7,037 nt of DNA from Candidatus Peregrinibacteria bacterium (GCA_014728955.1 WJKT01000101.1:1-7037); one strand, 5' to 3'; counted from the stretch's first letter, positions 1 to 5,930 are shown. Notes: generated from the letters alone by a model not told the origin. Numbers and translations are program-made.

Positions 1-1992
1 ATGAACATGCCCTCCCGCTTTTACAATTAAAGATTTGGCATGCTGCCGACTCATTGTTTTAAGTGTACCGGTTAAAACAAATCCTTTTCCTTTAATAGCC
101 GGATTCGTTTTTCGTTTTTGTACATACAACGCAACACCCACCGTATGAAATTTTTCCATTAACTTACGGTTTTGCGTATTTTCAAACCATGCAACAACGC
201 TGTCTGCCACCGTATCTCCAATACCTTCCACATTTCGTATATCTTCTTTCCCAAGAGCATCTAAAGTAGCAAGCACATCGCGTGCCGTAAAAGCACTTTC
301 TATCGTCGTCGTTGTCTTTGTTTCATCATCAAAAAGACTCGTTTGTTTTTGTGAACCACTCCAATCGATTGTCGGTTTATCCGTAACACGTTTCAGATGG
401 CGCGTAATGTATCGGGCTATATCTCTACTCGCTTTCTCCCCGACATAACGAATACCTAACCCATATATAAATCGGTGAAGTTCACAATGTTTGCTTTGCT
501 GAATAGCTTCATACACCTTTTTTGCCCTTTTCTCTTTAAAAAGCGGTAAATTAAATAAATCCGTCTGCTTGAGTGTAAAAATATCCGCGGGATCTTGCAC
601 CAAACCGATATCCACCAATTCATTTATCACTTTTTTTCCAAGACCGTCTATATTCAAAGCTGCTTTCGAAACAAAATGATAAAATTGCCGTCGTTTCTTG
701 GCAAAACAATCTTTATTGGTGCACCGATACGCCGCTTCATCTTCTTTACGGGTAACCGGTTGCTCACATACGGGACAATACTTTGGAAAATGAAATTTTT
801 TCTCTTTTCCGGTTCTCATATCTTTTAACACCTCAACTACCTCGGGAATAATATCTCCCGCTTTTTGAATAATAACGCTATCTCCTATACGTACATCCTT
901 ACGCTTAATCTCATCTTCATTATGAAGCGTGGCACGTGAAACGGTTGACCCATCAACCAACACCGGTTTTAAATGAGCAACAGGTGTTAACGCTCCGGTC
1001 CTTCCCACTTGCACCTGAATATCTTCAACCACGGTCATCGCTTGTTCCGCCGGGAACTTATAGGCTATCATTCCTCGAGGATATTTTGCCGTGAAGCCCA
1101 TCTTTTCTTGCTGTTTCCTATCGTTTACTTTAATAACAATACCATCAACTTCATATGGCATCGTTTCCTTCTTTTCATGCCAACTTTTGCAAAATCGAAT
1201 AACCTCCTCAATTGAAGAACATTGCTTATGATCCGGATTAATTTTTAGCCCTATCTGTTTAAAACGCTCCAACACTTCATATTGTGTCACCGGCGTATCT
1301 TCAAATGAATGACGACCCAATTCATAGAAAAATGCATCAAGATTGCGAGAAGCAGCTATTTGCGGATCAAGTTGTCTAATGGTTCCCGCTGCCGCATTAC
1401 GAGGATTTGCAAACCCATCCTCTCCTTTCTGCTCATGTTCTTTATTAATACGATCAAAGCTTTTTTTTGGTAAAAATACTTCCCCGGACACCTCTATATC
1501 AACTTTTTCATTTAATGTGAGCGGTATGCTTTCGATCGTCCGAACAGTATGAGAAACATCTTCTCCCTCCACACCATTCCCTCGGGTTAGCGCGCGCTGA
1601 AACACGCCGTTTTTATAATGAACCGAAATATTTAATCCATCAATTTTCAACTCACACATAAAAGTGATTTTTTCTCCTGACACCAATTTTCCGATTCGCA
1701 TCGCCCATTCACGAACCTCCTCATCCGAAAAGGCATCTTGTAAACTTTTTTTAGGTGTTATATGGCGAACTTTATCAAATTTCCCCGATAAGACGCTCCC
1801 CACCCGTTGCGTGGGAGAATTTTTTGTAATAAGCGAAGGAAATTGATTCTCAAGCTCAATCAATTCACGCTTTAACGAGTCACGCACCGCCTCCGAAACA
1901 TTTGACTGATCAAGCACAAAATATTCATAATTACGCTTGGCTATCTCCTTACGCAAGTTTTCAATGCGCTCTTTTGCTTCATTTATATCCAT
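1..1992 (-). CDS. ligA: NAD-dependent DNA ligase, C-terminus cut by window edge
   Basis: LigA seals 5'-phosphate/3'-hydroxyl nicks in duplex DNA using NAD+, joining Okazaki fragments and finishing repair. I translated 664 residues without a stop. The N-terminal domain has SPTQRVGS. The adenylation domain has CELKIDG with the AMP-accepting lysine at K116 (E. coli K115), FANPRNAAAG, YEVDGIVIKV (280-289) and K312. An OB fold (GRTGALTPVAHLKPV to GDIIPEVVEV) follows, then a four-cysteine zinc site C406/C409/C424/C429, helix-hairpin-helix repeats (LGIRYVGEK, VEGIGDTVA) and the start of a BRCT domain (GKGFVLTGTLKTMSR, from about 635). The remaining BRCT residues lie off the left edge. Two oddities: domain Ia has F25, E34 and R37 where E. 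coli has H23, D32 and Y35, and an insert of about 42 residues sits in the HhH region. The ATG start gives the normal N-terminus; no Shine-Dalgarno is visible. The identification is certain from motifs along the whole length. Confidence 0.97.
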   Translation of the reverse strand, partial: MDINEAKERIENLRKEIAKRNYEYFVLDQSNVSEAVRDSLKRELIELENQFPSLITKNSPTQRVGSVLSGKFDKVRHITPKKSLQDAFSDEEVREWAMRIGKLVSGEKITFMCELKIDGLNISVHYKNGVFQRALTRGNGVEGEDVSHTVRTIESIPLTLNEKVDIEVSGEVFLPKKSFDRINKEHEQKGEDGFANPRNAAAGTIRQLDPQIAASRNLDAFFYELGRHSFEDTPVTQYEVLERFKQIGLKINPDHKQCSSIEEVIRFCKSWHEKKETMPYEVDGIVIKVNDRKQQEKMGFTAKYPRGMIAYKFPAEQAMTVVEDIQVQVGRTGALTPVAHLKPVLVDGSTVSRATLHNEDEIKRKDVRIGDSVIIQKAGDIIPEVVEVLKDMRTGKEKKFHFPKYCPVCEQPVTRKEDEAAYRCTNKDCFAKKRRQFYHFVSKAALNIDGLGKKVINELVDIGLVQDPADIFTLKQTDLFNLPLFKEKRAKKVYEAIQQSKHCELHRFIYGLGIRYVGEKASRDIARYITRHLKRVTDKPTIDWSGSQKQTSLFDDETKTTTTIESAFTARDVLATLDALGKEDIRNVEGIGDTVADSVVAWFENTQNRKLMEKFHTVGVALYVQKRKTNPAIKGKGFVLTGTLKTMSRQHAKSLIVKAGGHVH

Positions 1993-1997
1993 TTTTT

Positions 1998-2006
1998 TGC
2001 TATACT
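1998..2006 (+). promoter_or_regulatory. Extended -10 promoter for the three-gene cluster
   Basis: TGCTATACT is an extended -10 element (TGn followed by TATACT, one mismatch to TATAAT). It lies in the ligA/138-aa-gene divergent region and would start transcription near 2013, giving a leader of about 47 bases. The -35 candidate TTCATT at 1978-1983 (17-base spacer) is weak, as is usual with extended -10 promoters. It overlaps the ligA start, so the two divergent transcripts could interfere. Confidence 0.45.
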
Positions 2007-2039
2007 GTAAAGACTATTAAAAGCATATTTGCACAAGTC

Positions 2040-2045
2040 ATTATA
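2040..2045 (-). promoter_or_regulatory. Possible -10 box for ligA
   Basis: Read on the minus strand this is a perfect TATAAT, 47 bases upstream of the ligA ATG. No good -35 hexamer lies 16-18 bases further upstream (TTCGTT at 17-base spacing matches only two positions), so the call rests on the -10 box and its place in a 67-bp divergent intergenic region. Chance matches are common in AT-rich DNA. Confidence 0.35.
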
Positions 2046-2059
2046 CCTAAATCAGCCTC

Positions 2060-2476
2060 ATGAACGAACCTAAAGTTTCAGAAGAAAGTAAAAAACTTGT
2101 TGACCAACGCCTCATAAACGAAGGGGTTGATCAGAATGTGCAAGAAATGATCAATAAGCCGCAACTGGATCCGACCGGTATTGAAGCAACAGATAAACAG
2201 TATTTTGAAGCGGTAATACGCATGATAAAAGATGGGTCGTTAGAGCTGCACACACCTCGCACTCTTATGAATAAAGACATCTACGCTTCACTAGACGAAA
2301 AATCACAGGGAATTGCCGACATAAATGCTGTAACTTTACTTAACGATCTTCGGCAAATGAAAAAATTGTACGACATGGGAGAAACAGAAAGCTTTCAAAT
2401 AAAAAATTTGATTCAACGCATACGATCCGTAAAAGAACGGATCGAAAAACAATGCGGTGATGTTTATATAATTTAA
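2060..2476 (+). CDS. Conserved hypothetical protein ending in GDVYII (138 aa)
   Basis: The function is unknown. The protein is soluble in appearance, with no signal peptide or membrane segment. Residues 1-45 are polar and probably flexible. Residues 46-90 (YFEAVIRMIKDGSLEL, then TPRTLMNKDIYASLDEK) look like a small helical domain. Residues 91-130 are a charged helical stretch (LLNDLRQMKKLYDMGE, then LIQRIRSVKERIEKQ) ending in C132-GDVYII. The C-terminus resembles a family of short hypothetical proteins I remember from Patescibacteria with the same GDVYII ending; that is memory, not a search. An in-frame TAA at 2048-2050 rules out any start upstream of this ATG. There is no Shine-Dalgarno; the ATG follows a pyrimidine-rich CCTC. 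The next gene begins 5 bp after the stop, so the two are very likely co-transcribed. Confidence 0.85.
   Translation: MNEPKVSEESKKLVDQRLINEGVDQNVQEMINKPQLDPTGIEATDKQYFEAVIRMIKDGSLELHTPRTLMNKDIYASLDEKSQGIADINAVTLLNDLRQMKKLYDMGETESFQIKNLIQRIRSVKERIEKQCGDVYII
2423..2444. repeat. Perfect 8-bp inverted repeat with 6-base loop
   Basis: CGATCCGT (2423-2430) and ACGGATCG (2437-2444) are exact reverse complements around the loop AAAAGA. The repeat lies in codons 122-128 of the 138-aa gene, about 30 bases before its stop. No T-tract follows, so it is not a classic terminator. It sits 22 bases upstream of a TATAAT at 2467-2472, so it could be an operator or an mRNA hairpin between the first two cluster genes. 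Chance within coding sequence is also possible. Confidence 0.4.
2467..2472 (+). promoter_or_regulatory. Possible internal -10 box before the 270-aa gene
   Basis: A perfect TATAAT overlaps the last codons of the 138-aa gene (encoding Y-I-I) and ends 9 bases before the ATG of the 270-aa gene. Used as a promoter it would yield an almost leaderless mRNA starting near 2479. No good -35 is present, and the sequence may simply reflect the conserved C-terminal YII codons. Confidence 0.2.
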
Positions 2477-2481
2477 GTCTC

Positions 2482-3294
2482 ATGGGAAAATCATCACAAC
2501 GAAAATCACCTTCTTCAACGTCGCAAGAGCCGCCAAAAACTCCGAAAGCTACTCATGAACATTCGAAAGACCGGGCACGCAAAGCTGCAAAAGAAAAACA
2601 TGAACAAGGCAAAGAAGCGGTAAAGGAAAAAACAAAAGGTAAACTGGGAGAAATACTCGGTGGTGATTTCGGGAGTCTAATGAAAAAATTATTCAAGACA
2701 TTCGGCAGTTTTCTTGCTACATTTGATGGTTTAAGCGATAAAGTCGGCAATATTTTCGCAGCACAATCCCCCGAAGACATACGAAAGATAACTGAAAAAT
2801 CAAAACAATATAAAGTCCCGACAGTTGAGAACCCGGAAACAAAAACAACCGATATACTCAAGCCGGAAAAAGATGAACAGCTTGTTACATATTTATATCG
2901 CTGTTTGAACATACCCGTACCAACCAAAGAACAATTGCATCCACACAAAAAACTCAATATCAGGCATTTGATGTTTCAACTCATGCACTCTTTTCAATTT
3001 AAAAAAGGGAAAAAAGAAATTATGAAAGGATTCACCAAAAAGCCGGAACAATTTTATACCGACGATATAGTATTTTTTCGCAATTCACTCAACGGTGTCA
3101 TTACAGCCGGATTTGTTAAAAAAATCGATGACCACACCGTAACCATAGAAACTATTGACGCAAGCGGCAAAAAACAAACCACCACCAAATATAAAAATAT
3201 GTGCCTGATGGCCTTTCATATTCCCGGAAATAAATCCAAAGGACCGGTCAAGATTGAAAAGAGAGAAAAGCCTTCGTACAAAGTTGACATATAA
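2482..3294 (+). CDS. Lys-rich hypothetical protein with a degenerate NlpC/CHAP-like C-terminal half (270 aa)
   Basis: I do not recognise a named family. Residues 1-57 are low-complexity, rich in Lys, Ser, Glu and Pro, and probably disordered. Residues 62-93 (FGSLMKKLFKTFGSFLATF onward) could form an amphipathic helix. From about 130 on, LVTYLYRCLNIPVPTKE followed by DDIVFF (194-199) and ITAGFVKKIDDHTVTIE resembles the order 'xxFVxxxLxxxGIPVP ... GDIVFF ... GHVGIV' of NlpC/P60 and CHAP peptidoglycan hydrolases. The catalytic Cys position is not matched, and the usual His after the DIVFF strand is replaced (ITAGF instead of xGHVG). If the likeness is real, this is a non-catalytic relative. There is no signal peptide, so any envelope role would need another route. 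It starts 5 bp after the previous stop, has no Shine-Dalgarno, and its last codons carry the -35 box of the next gene. Confidence 0.82.
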   Translation: MGKSSQRKSPSSTSQEPPKTPKATHEHSKDRARKAAKEKHEQGKEAVKEKTKGKLGEILGGDFGSLMKKLFKTFGSFLATFDGLSDKVGNIFAAQSPEDIRKITEKSKQYKVPTVENPETKTTDILKPEKDEQLVTYLYRCLNIPVPTKEQLHPHKKLNIRHLMFQLMHSFQFKKGKKEIMKGFTKKPEQFYTDDIVFFRNSLNGVITAGFVKKIDDHTVTIETIDASGKKQTTTKYKNMCLMAFHIPGNKSKGPVKIEKREKPSYKVDI

Positions 3295-3313
3295 CCTTAT
3301 TTTTCAGTATAAT
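3284..3313 (+). promoter_or_regulatory. Consensus sigma70-type promoter for the 186-aa gene
   Basis: TTGACA (3284-3289) and TATAAT (3308-3313) both match consensus exactly, with an 18-base spacer. The -35 box lies in the last codons of the 270-aa gene (V-D-I), so the promoter is partly embedded in its neighbour. Transcription would start near 3320, leaving a leader of about 17 bases. This is the strongest promoter visible in the window. Confidence 0.75.
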
Positions 3314-3321
3314 ATAACAAT

Positions 3322-3336
3322 TAACCATTTTATTTC
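3322..3336 (+). promoter_or_regulatory. Leader motif TAACCATTTTATTTC before the 186-aa gene
   Basis: This stretch fills the predicted 5' leader and directly abuts the ATG at 3337. A near-copy, TAACCATTTATTTTTC, occupies the same place after the TATAAT box of the sortase gene (minus strand, 4776-4791). No Shine-Dalgarno is present in either leader. The shared sequence could be an initiation or regulatory element, or coincidence in AT-rich DNA. Confidence 0.35.
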
Positions 3337-3897
3337 ATGGCAGACGATAATAATCCCATTATAGATCTCTCGGAAATCCAAGAGGAAGAAAGCCAGGCTG
3401 CGCTTGGTGATGACATATTGGCAATGGAAGATGAATTGCTCGGAACCGCTTCGGATGATTCCGGAAAAGCGGCTGCAGCAACAAAAGCGACTCCATCATC
3501 AACAAAAAAAACAAAGAAAAAAACGAAATCCAGAGAAGATAACTTTCATATCCCCAAAGCTGTTCGAGATAATCATCCCGATTTAATTCCACTTATTTTG
3601 GACACCGAATCAATGGATGATGAAGAACGAGAATACTGGTTTCAAATTTTACCTATTATGACCGAAGATCAAGTAGCGAAATTTAAAAATATTTTAGTAA
3701 CAGAAAAGAAACAACTTGCAAAACTCGACCAGGAATATGAAGCCGAATTGGCTAAAATAAACGAAAAGCATTTGCAAGAATGGCAAGCTTTTGAAGCAAA
3801 ACAGCAACGTGAAGCCTTAGAAGAAAAAGAACAAGCACACGAAGCCAAGGAATCTTCAACGGAAGAAGAATTACTTAAAAAGCTTCAAAATCTTTAA
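3337..3897 (+). CDS. Acidic coiled-coil hypothetical protein (186 aa)
   Basis: The function is unknown. Residues 1-40 are acidic (DLSEIQEEE and MEDELL segments). Residues 44-66 are an Ala/Thr/Lys-rich linker (KAAAATKAT, then KKTKKKTKS). Residues 68-112 form the likely folded core (FHIPKAVRDNHPDLIPLIL, then EREYWFQILPIMTEDQ). Residues 113-185 are a long charged helix that should form a coiled coil (KQLAKLDQEYEAELAKINEK, then EKEQAHEAKE). There is no signal peptide or membrane segment. The core and coiled coil resemble hypothetical proteins I recall from Patescibacteria genomes, not checked by search. It is last in the cluster but has its own strong promoter, so it may be expressed more than the two upstream genes. 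It is convergent with the sortase gene, with an 18-bp gap and no clear terminator. Confidence 0.86.
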   Translation: MADDNNPIIDLSEIQEEESQAALGDDILAMEDELLGTASDDSGKAAAATKATPSSTKKTKKKTKSREDNFHIPKAVRDNHPDLIPLILDTESMDDEEREYWFQILPIMTEDQVAKFKNILVTEKKQLAKLDQEYEAELAKINEKHLQEWQAFEAKQQREALEEKEQAHEAKESSTEEELLKKLQNL

Positions 3898-3915
3898 ACC
3901 TTGATTGCAAAAGTA

Positions 3916-4770
3916 TTATATTGGTCTGGCGGTAACGACCAGTCGTTTTAAGTTTGTCCCAACCGGAGTACACGTTATAAGCGTAAGCTTATCTTCACCG
4001 TCTTGCGTTAACACTTCAACCTGGCTTGGTAATACCACCTTTGTTTCATATACCTCGTAATCATATCGCTTTTGGTTGTAGTACATATATATTTTATCCC
4101 CCACCTGAACATCATGCAGTAACGCAAACACATCCTTGAATCGTCCGGGATCCCAGGGGAAATATGAGCTGTGACCGGTAATAACCGTATTACCGGATTC
4201 ATCAGGGAACGCCGTACTTGGATAATGAACTACACCATCTTGCAGTGCTTCTTGTATTTCCTGTTCCAAACGTACCCAATCACGATTTAACAACGCTTCG
4301 GAACTAACTGTTATAACGGGAACATTCTTGTTGATTCGAGGAATAATAATACGCGTATCGGGCGGCGCAACATTAAGCGCCAATGGAGGCATTTGTGTCT
4401 TTTGTACTTCAGGATCCTTGCTCAGATCCATAAGCTCTTGCTGGTTATCGATAGTCGGCAATTGTTCTTCATTTGGAAATTGTTCATCTATTTCTTCTTC
4501 CGCAGCCGGCTTTAAAAACCCAAATTTATTCATAATAATCGTACTGTATGCATTCCAGTTCATAGCAAAAAAGATCACAATAAAAATAATGGCGGAACTG
4601 GAAAGAAATCGTAAGGTGCTCCATATTTTATCGCCCAGGGTCGGCCTCGTATCATCCTTTTCTTGTTTAAGATCGTTATCGGTTGAAAGTACCGTGCGCA
4701 CGTTCGGATCTTTTTTACTTTCATGATCAATGTGAATCGTATACAACTTATTGTCCTCTTCGCTATTCAT
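3916..4770 (-). CDS. Sortase family transpeptidase, membrane-anchored (284 aa)
   Basis: Sortases cleave a sorting signal on secreted proteins and attach the protein to a cell-surface nucleophile through a Cys-His-Arg active site. All three residues are visible: H200 in TVITGHSSYFPW, C267 in TLITCTPVGT and R276 in LKRLVV. The order is an N-terminal polar cytoplasmic tail (1-50), one membrane segment (about 54-71, SSSAIIFIVIFFAM), an acidic Pro-rich linker (88-135), then the extracellular beta-barrel from about 139 (TRIIIPRINKNVPV). This is the N-in/C-out topology usual for sortases. The class is not settled; TLITCTPxGTxxxRLVV suggests a class D/E-like or CPR-type enzyme. No substrate with a sorting signal is encoded in the window. 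It lies 41 bp downstream of mnmA on the same strand and has its own promoter candidate. Confidence 0.93.
   Translation of the reverse strand: MNSEEDNKLYTIHIDHESKKDPNVRTVLSTDNDLKQEKDDTRPTLGDKIWSTLRFLSSSAIIFIVIFFAMNWNAYSTIIMNKFGFLKPAAEEEIDEQFPNEEQLPTIDNQQELMDLSKDPEVQKTQMPPLALNVAPPDTRIIIPRINKNVPVITVSSEALLNRDWVRLEQEIQEALQDGVVHYPSTAFPDESGNTVITGHSSYFPWDPGRFKDVFALLHDVQVGDKIYMYYNQKRYDYEVYETKVVLPSQVEVLTQDGEDKLTLITCTPVGTNLKRLVVTARPI
4175..4196. repeat. Perfect 8-bp inverted repeat in the sortase active-site region
   Basis: CCGGTAAT (4175-4182) and ATTACCGG (4189-4196) are exact reverse complements around a 6-base loop. On the sortase mRNA this hairpin covers the codons leading up to the catalytic His (SGNTVITG). 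No T-tract or nearby gene start accompanies it, so it is probably a by-product of the coding sequence. Confidence 0.3.
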
Positions 4771-4775
4771 AGACC

Positions 4776-4791
4776 GAAAAATAAATGGTTA
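4776..4791 (-). promoter_or_regulatory. Leader motif TAACCATTTATTTTTC before the sortase gene
   Basis: Read on the minus strand, this lies 8 bases after the sortase TATAAT box and 5 bases before the ATG. It matches the leader of the 186-aa gene (TAACCATTTTATTTC at 3322-3336) almost base for base. The role is unknown; no Shine-Dalgarno is present. Confidence 0.35.
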
Positions 4792-4799
4792 GTCGTATA

Positions 4800-4828
4800 A
4801 TTATACCAGAATCAGTCTTTCGTGTATA
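4800..4828 (-). promoter_or_regulatory. Promoter candidate for the sortase gene
   Basis: On the minus strand TATACA (4823-4828, four of six matches to TTGACA) and a perfect TATAAT (4800-4805) are separated by 17 bases. The -35 lies in the last codons of mnmA. Transcription would start near 4793, giving a leader of about 23 bases. The -10 is part of a palindrome, TATAATTATA (4796-4805). Read-through from mnmA is an additional possible source of sortase mRNA. Confidence 0.5.
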
Positions 4829-5930
4829 CCACTTCATTAATGATGCCTCCGCCAATAACACGCTTTTTATCATAAAAAACAACTGACTGACCCGGTGTAA
4901 TAGCACGCTGCGGCTGAGCAAAAACAATCTTCAATGTATCGCCATTTTTTTCAATATGCGCCTTTTGCGGAGGAAAACGATATCGTATACGAGCATACAC
5001 CGTGTGATCCCCGTCAGAAAGCGGTTTTTCAGTAAAACTTATTTGGTTAACATGAAACGTATCCTGAAATACCTCATGATTTTTACCTACAATTAAAGCG
5101 TTATTATCAAAATCCAGGCGCACCACGTACCACGGGTCGTGCACACCTCCTATATCTATGCCTTTACGTTGCCCGACGGTAAAAAACGGCAAACCGTTAT
5201 GTTCACCTATTGTTTCGCCAGATGTGGTCTTAATCGGCCCCGGTTTGACCGTTCCTTCAGGAAAGTATCGTTTTAAAAAATCTTCATGTTTCTTATCCGG
5301 GAAAAAACAAATCCCCTGACTTTCCTTTTTATTTTTTATTTCGTGCAACCCAAATGTATGCGCTAGTTTTTTTACTTTTTTCTTATGCATCCCTCCCACA
5401 GGAAACAAAATGTGTTTTAATTGATCCTGCGTCAAGGTATAGAGAAAATACGACTGATCTTTCATCTTATCTTTGCCCATATACAAGGCATACCCCCCTT
5501 TTCGTTTCTTTATGCGCGCAAAATGCCCCGTTGCGATATAGTCCGCTCCAAGTTGTCGCATTCGTTTTAACAAAAAACCAAATTTAATATGCCGATTACA
5601 TTCCACACACGGATTGGGAGTACGACACTGACGATAGGTATCAATAAAGTAATCAACAACATCCTTTTTAAATTGCTGCTTAACGTTTAACGTATAAAAA
5701 GGCATCCCCAGCATATCGGCAACTCTCCGAGCCGCATTTGCAGTTTCAATCGAACAACATTTATTACTAGGAAACGATGAGCGCTCATGTTTATCAAATG
5801 ACGTTGGATCGCTCCAAAAATTCAAATAAATACCGATGCACTCATAGCCTTTTTTTGTTAACAATGCCGCAGCAACTGACGAATCAACACCACCCGACAT
5901 CGCCACCAGCACTTTTTGCTTTCTTTTCAT
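4812..5930 (-). CDS. mnmA: tRNA-specific 2-thiouridylase MnmA
   Basis: MnmA (TrmU) activates U34 of tRNA-Lys, -Glu and -Gln with ATP and transfers sulfur to make 2-thiouridine, which tightens wobble decoding. At 372 residues the protein is full length (E. coli 368). The PP-loop SGGVDSS is at 12-18, ATGHFARI at 133-140, and KDQSYFLYTL follows. The two catalytic cysteines are C108 in NPCVECN (with C111) and C208 in ESQGICFF. The central and C-terminal barrel domains show LPFFTVGQRKGIDIGG and DPWYVVR. An insert with NKCCSIE (57-63) is a form seen outside the Proteobacteria and, as I recall, in CPR. The ATG gives the normal start just before the PP-loop. The sortase gene follows 41 bp downstream; rel diverges 62 bp upstream. 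The stop is TGA, placed exactly where the family ends, which supports standard code usage. Confidence 0.97.
   Translation of the reverse strand: MKRKQKVLVAMSGGVDSSVAAALLTKKGYECIGIYLNFWSDPTSFDKHERSSFPSNKCCSIETANAARRVADMLGMPFYTLNVKQQFKKDVVDYFIDTYRQCRTPNPCVECNRHIKFGFLLKRMRQLGADYIATGHFARIKKRKGGYALYMGKDKMKDQSYFLYTLTQDQLKHILFPVGGMHKKKVKKLAHTFGLHEIKNKKESQGICFFPDKKHEDFLKRYFPEGTVKPGPIKTTSGETIGEHNGLPFFTVGQRKGIDIGGVHDPWYVVRLDFDNNALIVGKNHEVFQDTFHVNQISFTEKPLSDGDHTVYARIRYRFPPQKAHIEKNGDTLKIVFAQPQRAITPGQSVVFYDKKRVIGGGIINEVVYTKD

Noticed and set aside
1589..1598. Palindrome AGCGCGCGCT, GC-rich within AT-rich ligA
   Set aside because: It encodes conserved-region residues next to TRGNG of LigA and has no partner or context; most likely codon choice.
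595..1846. Several plus-strand open frames of 60-77 codons at 595-828, 1009-1215, 1343-1552 and 1664-1846
   Set aside because: They lie antisense to conserved LigA motifs, their predicted proteins have no recognisable features, and the minus-strand ligA frame runs through all of them.
2553..2957. Minus-strand open frame of 134 codons antisense to the 270-aa gene
   Set aside because: The product is Ser/Phe/Cys-rich, as expected for the reverse of a Lys/Glu-rich frame; the plus-strand frame fits the operon spacing.
3921..3942. Short inverted repeat TGGTC / GACCA considered as a terminator for the convergent genes
   Set aside because: The stem is only 5 bp with a 10-base loop, lies in the sortase C-terminal codons, and lacks an adjoining T-tract on either strand.
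4328..4726. Plus-strand open frame of 132 codons antisense to the sortase gene
   Set aside because: The sortase frame has its full catalytic triad and membrane anchor; the antisense frame has no credible domain or start context.
4796..4801. Plus-strand TATAAT in the palindrome TATAATTATA, as a promoter antisense to mnmA
   Set aside because: There is no matching -35 upstream on the plus strand, and the palindrome is explained by the minus-strand sortase -10 box.
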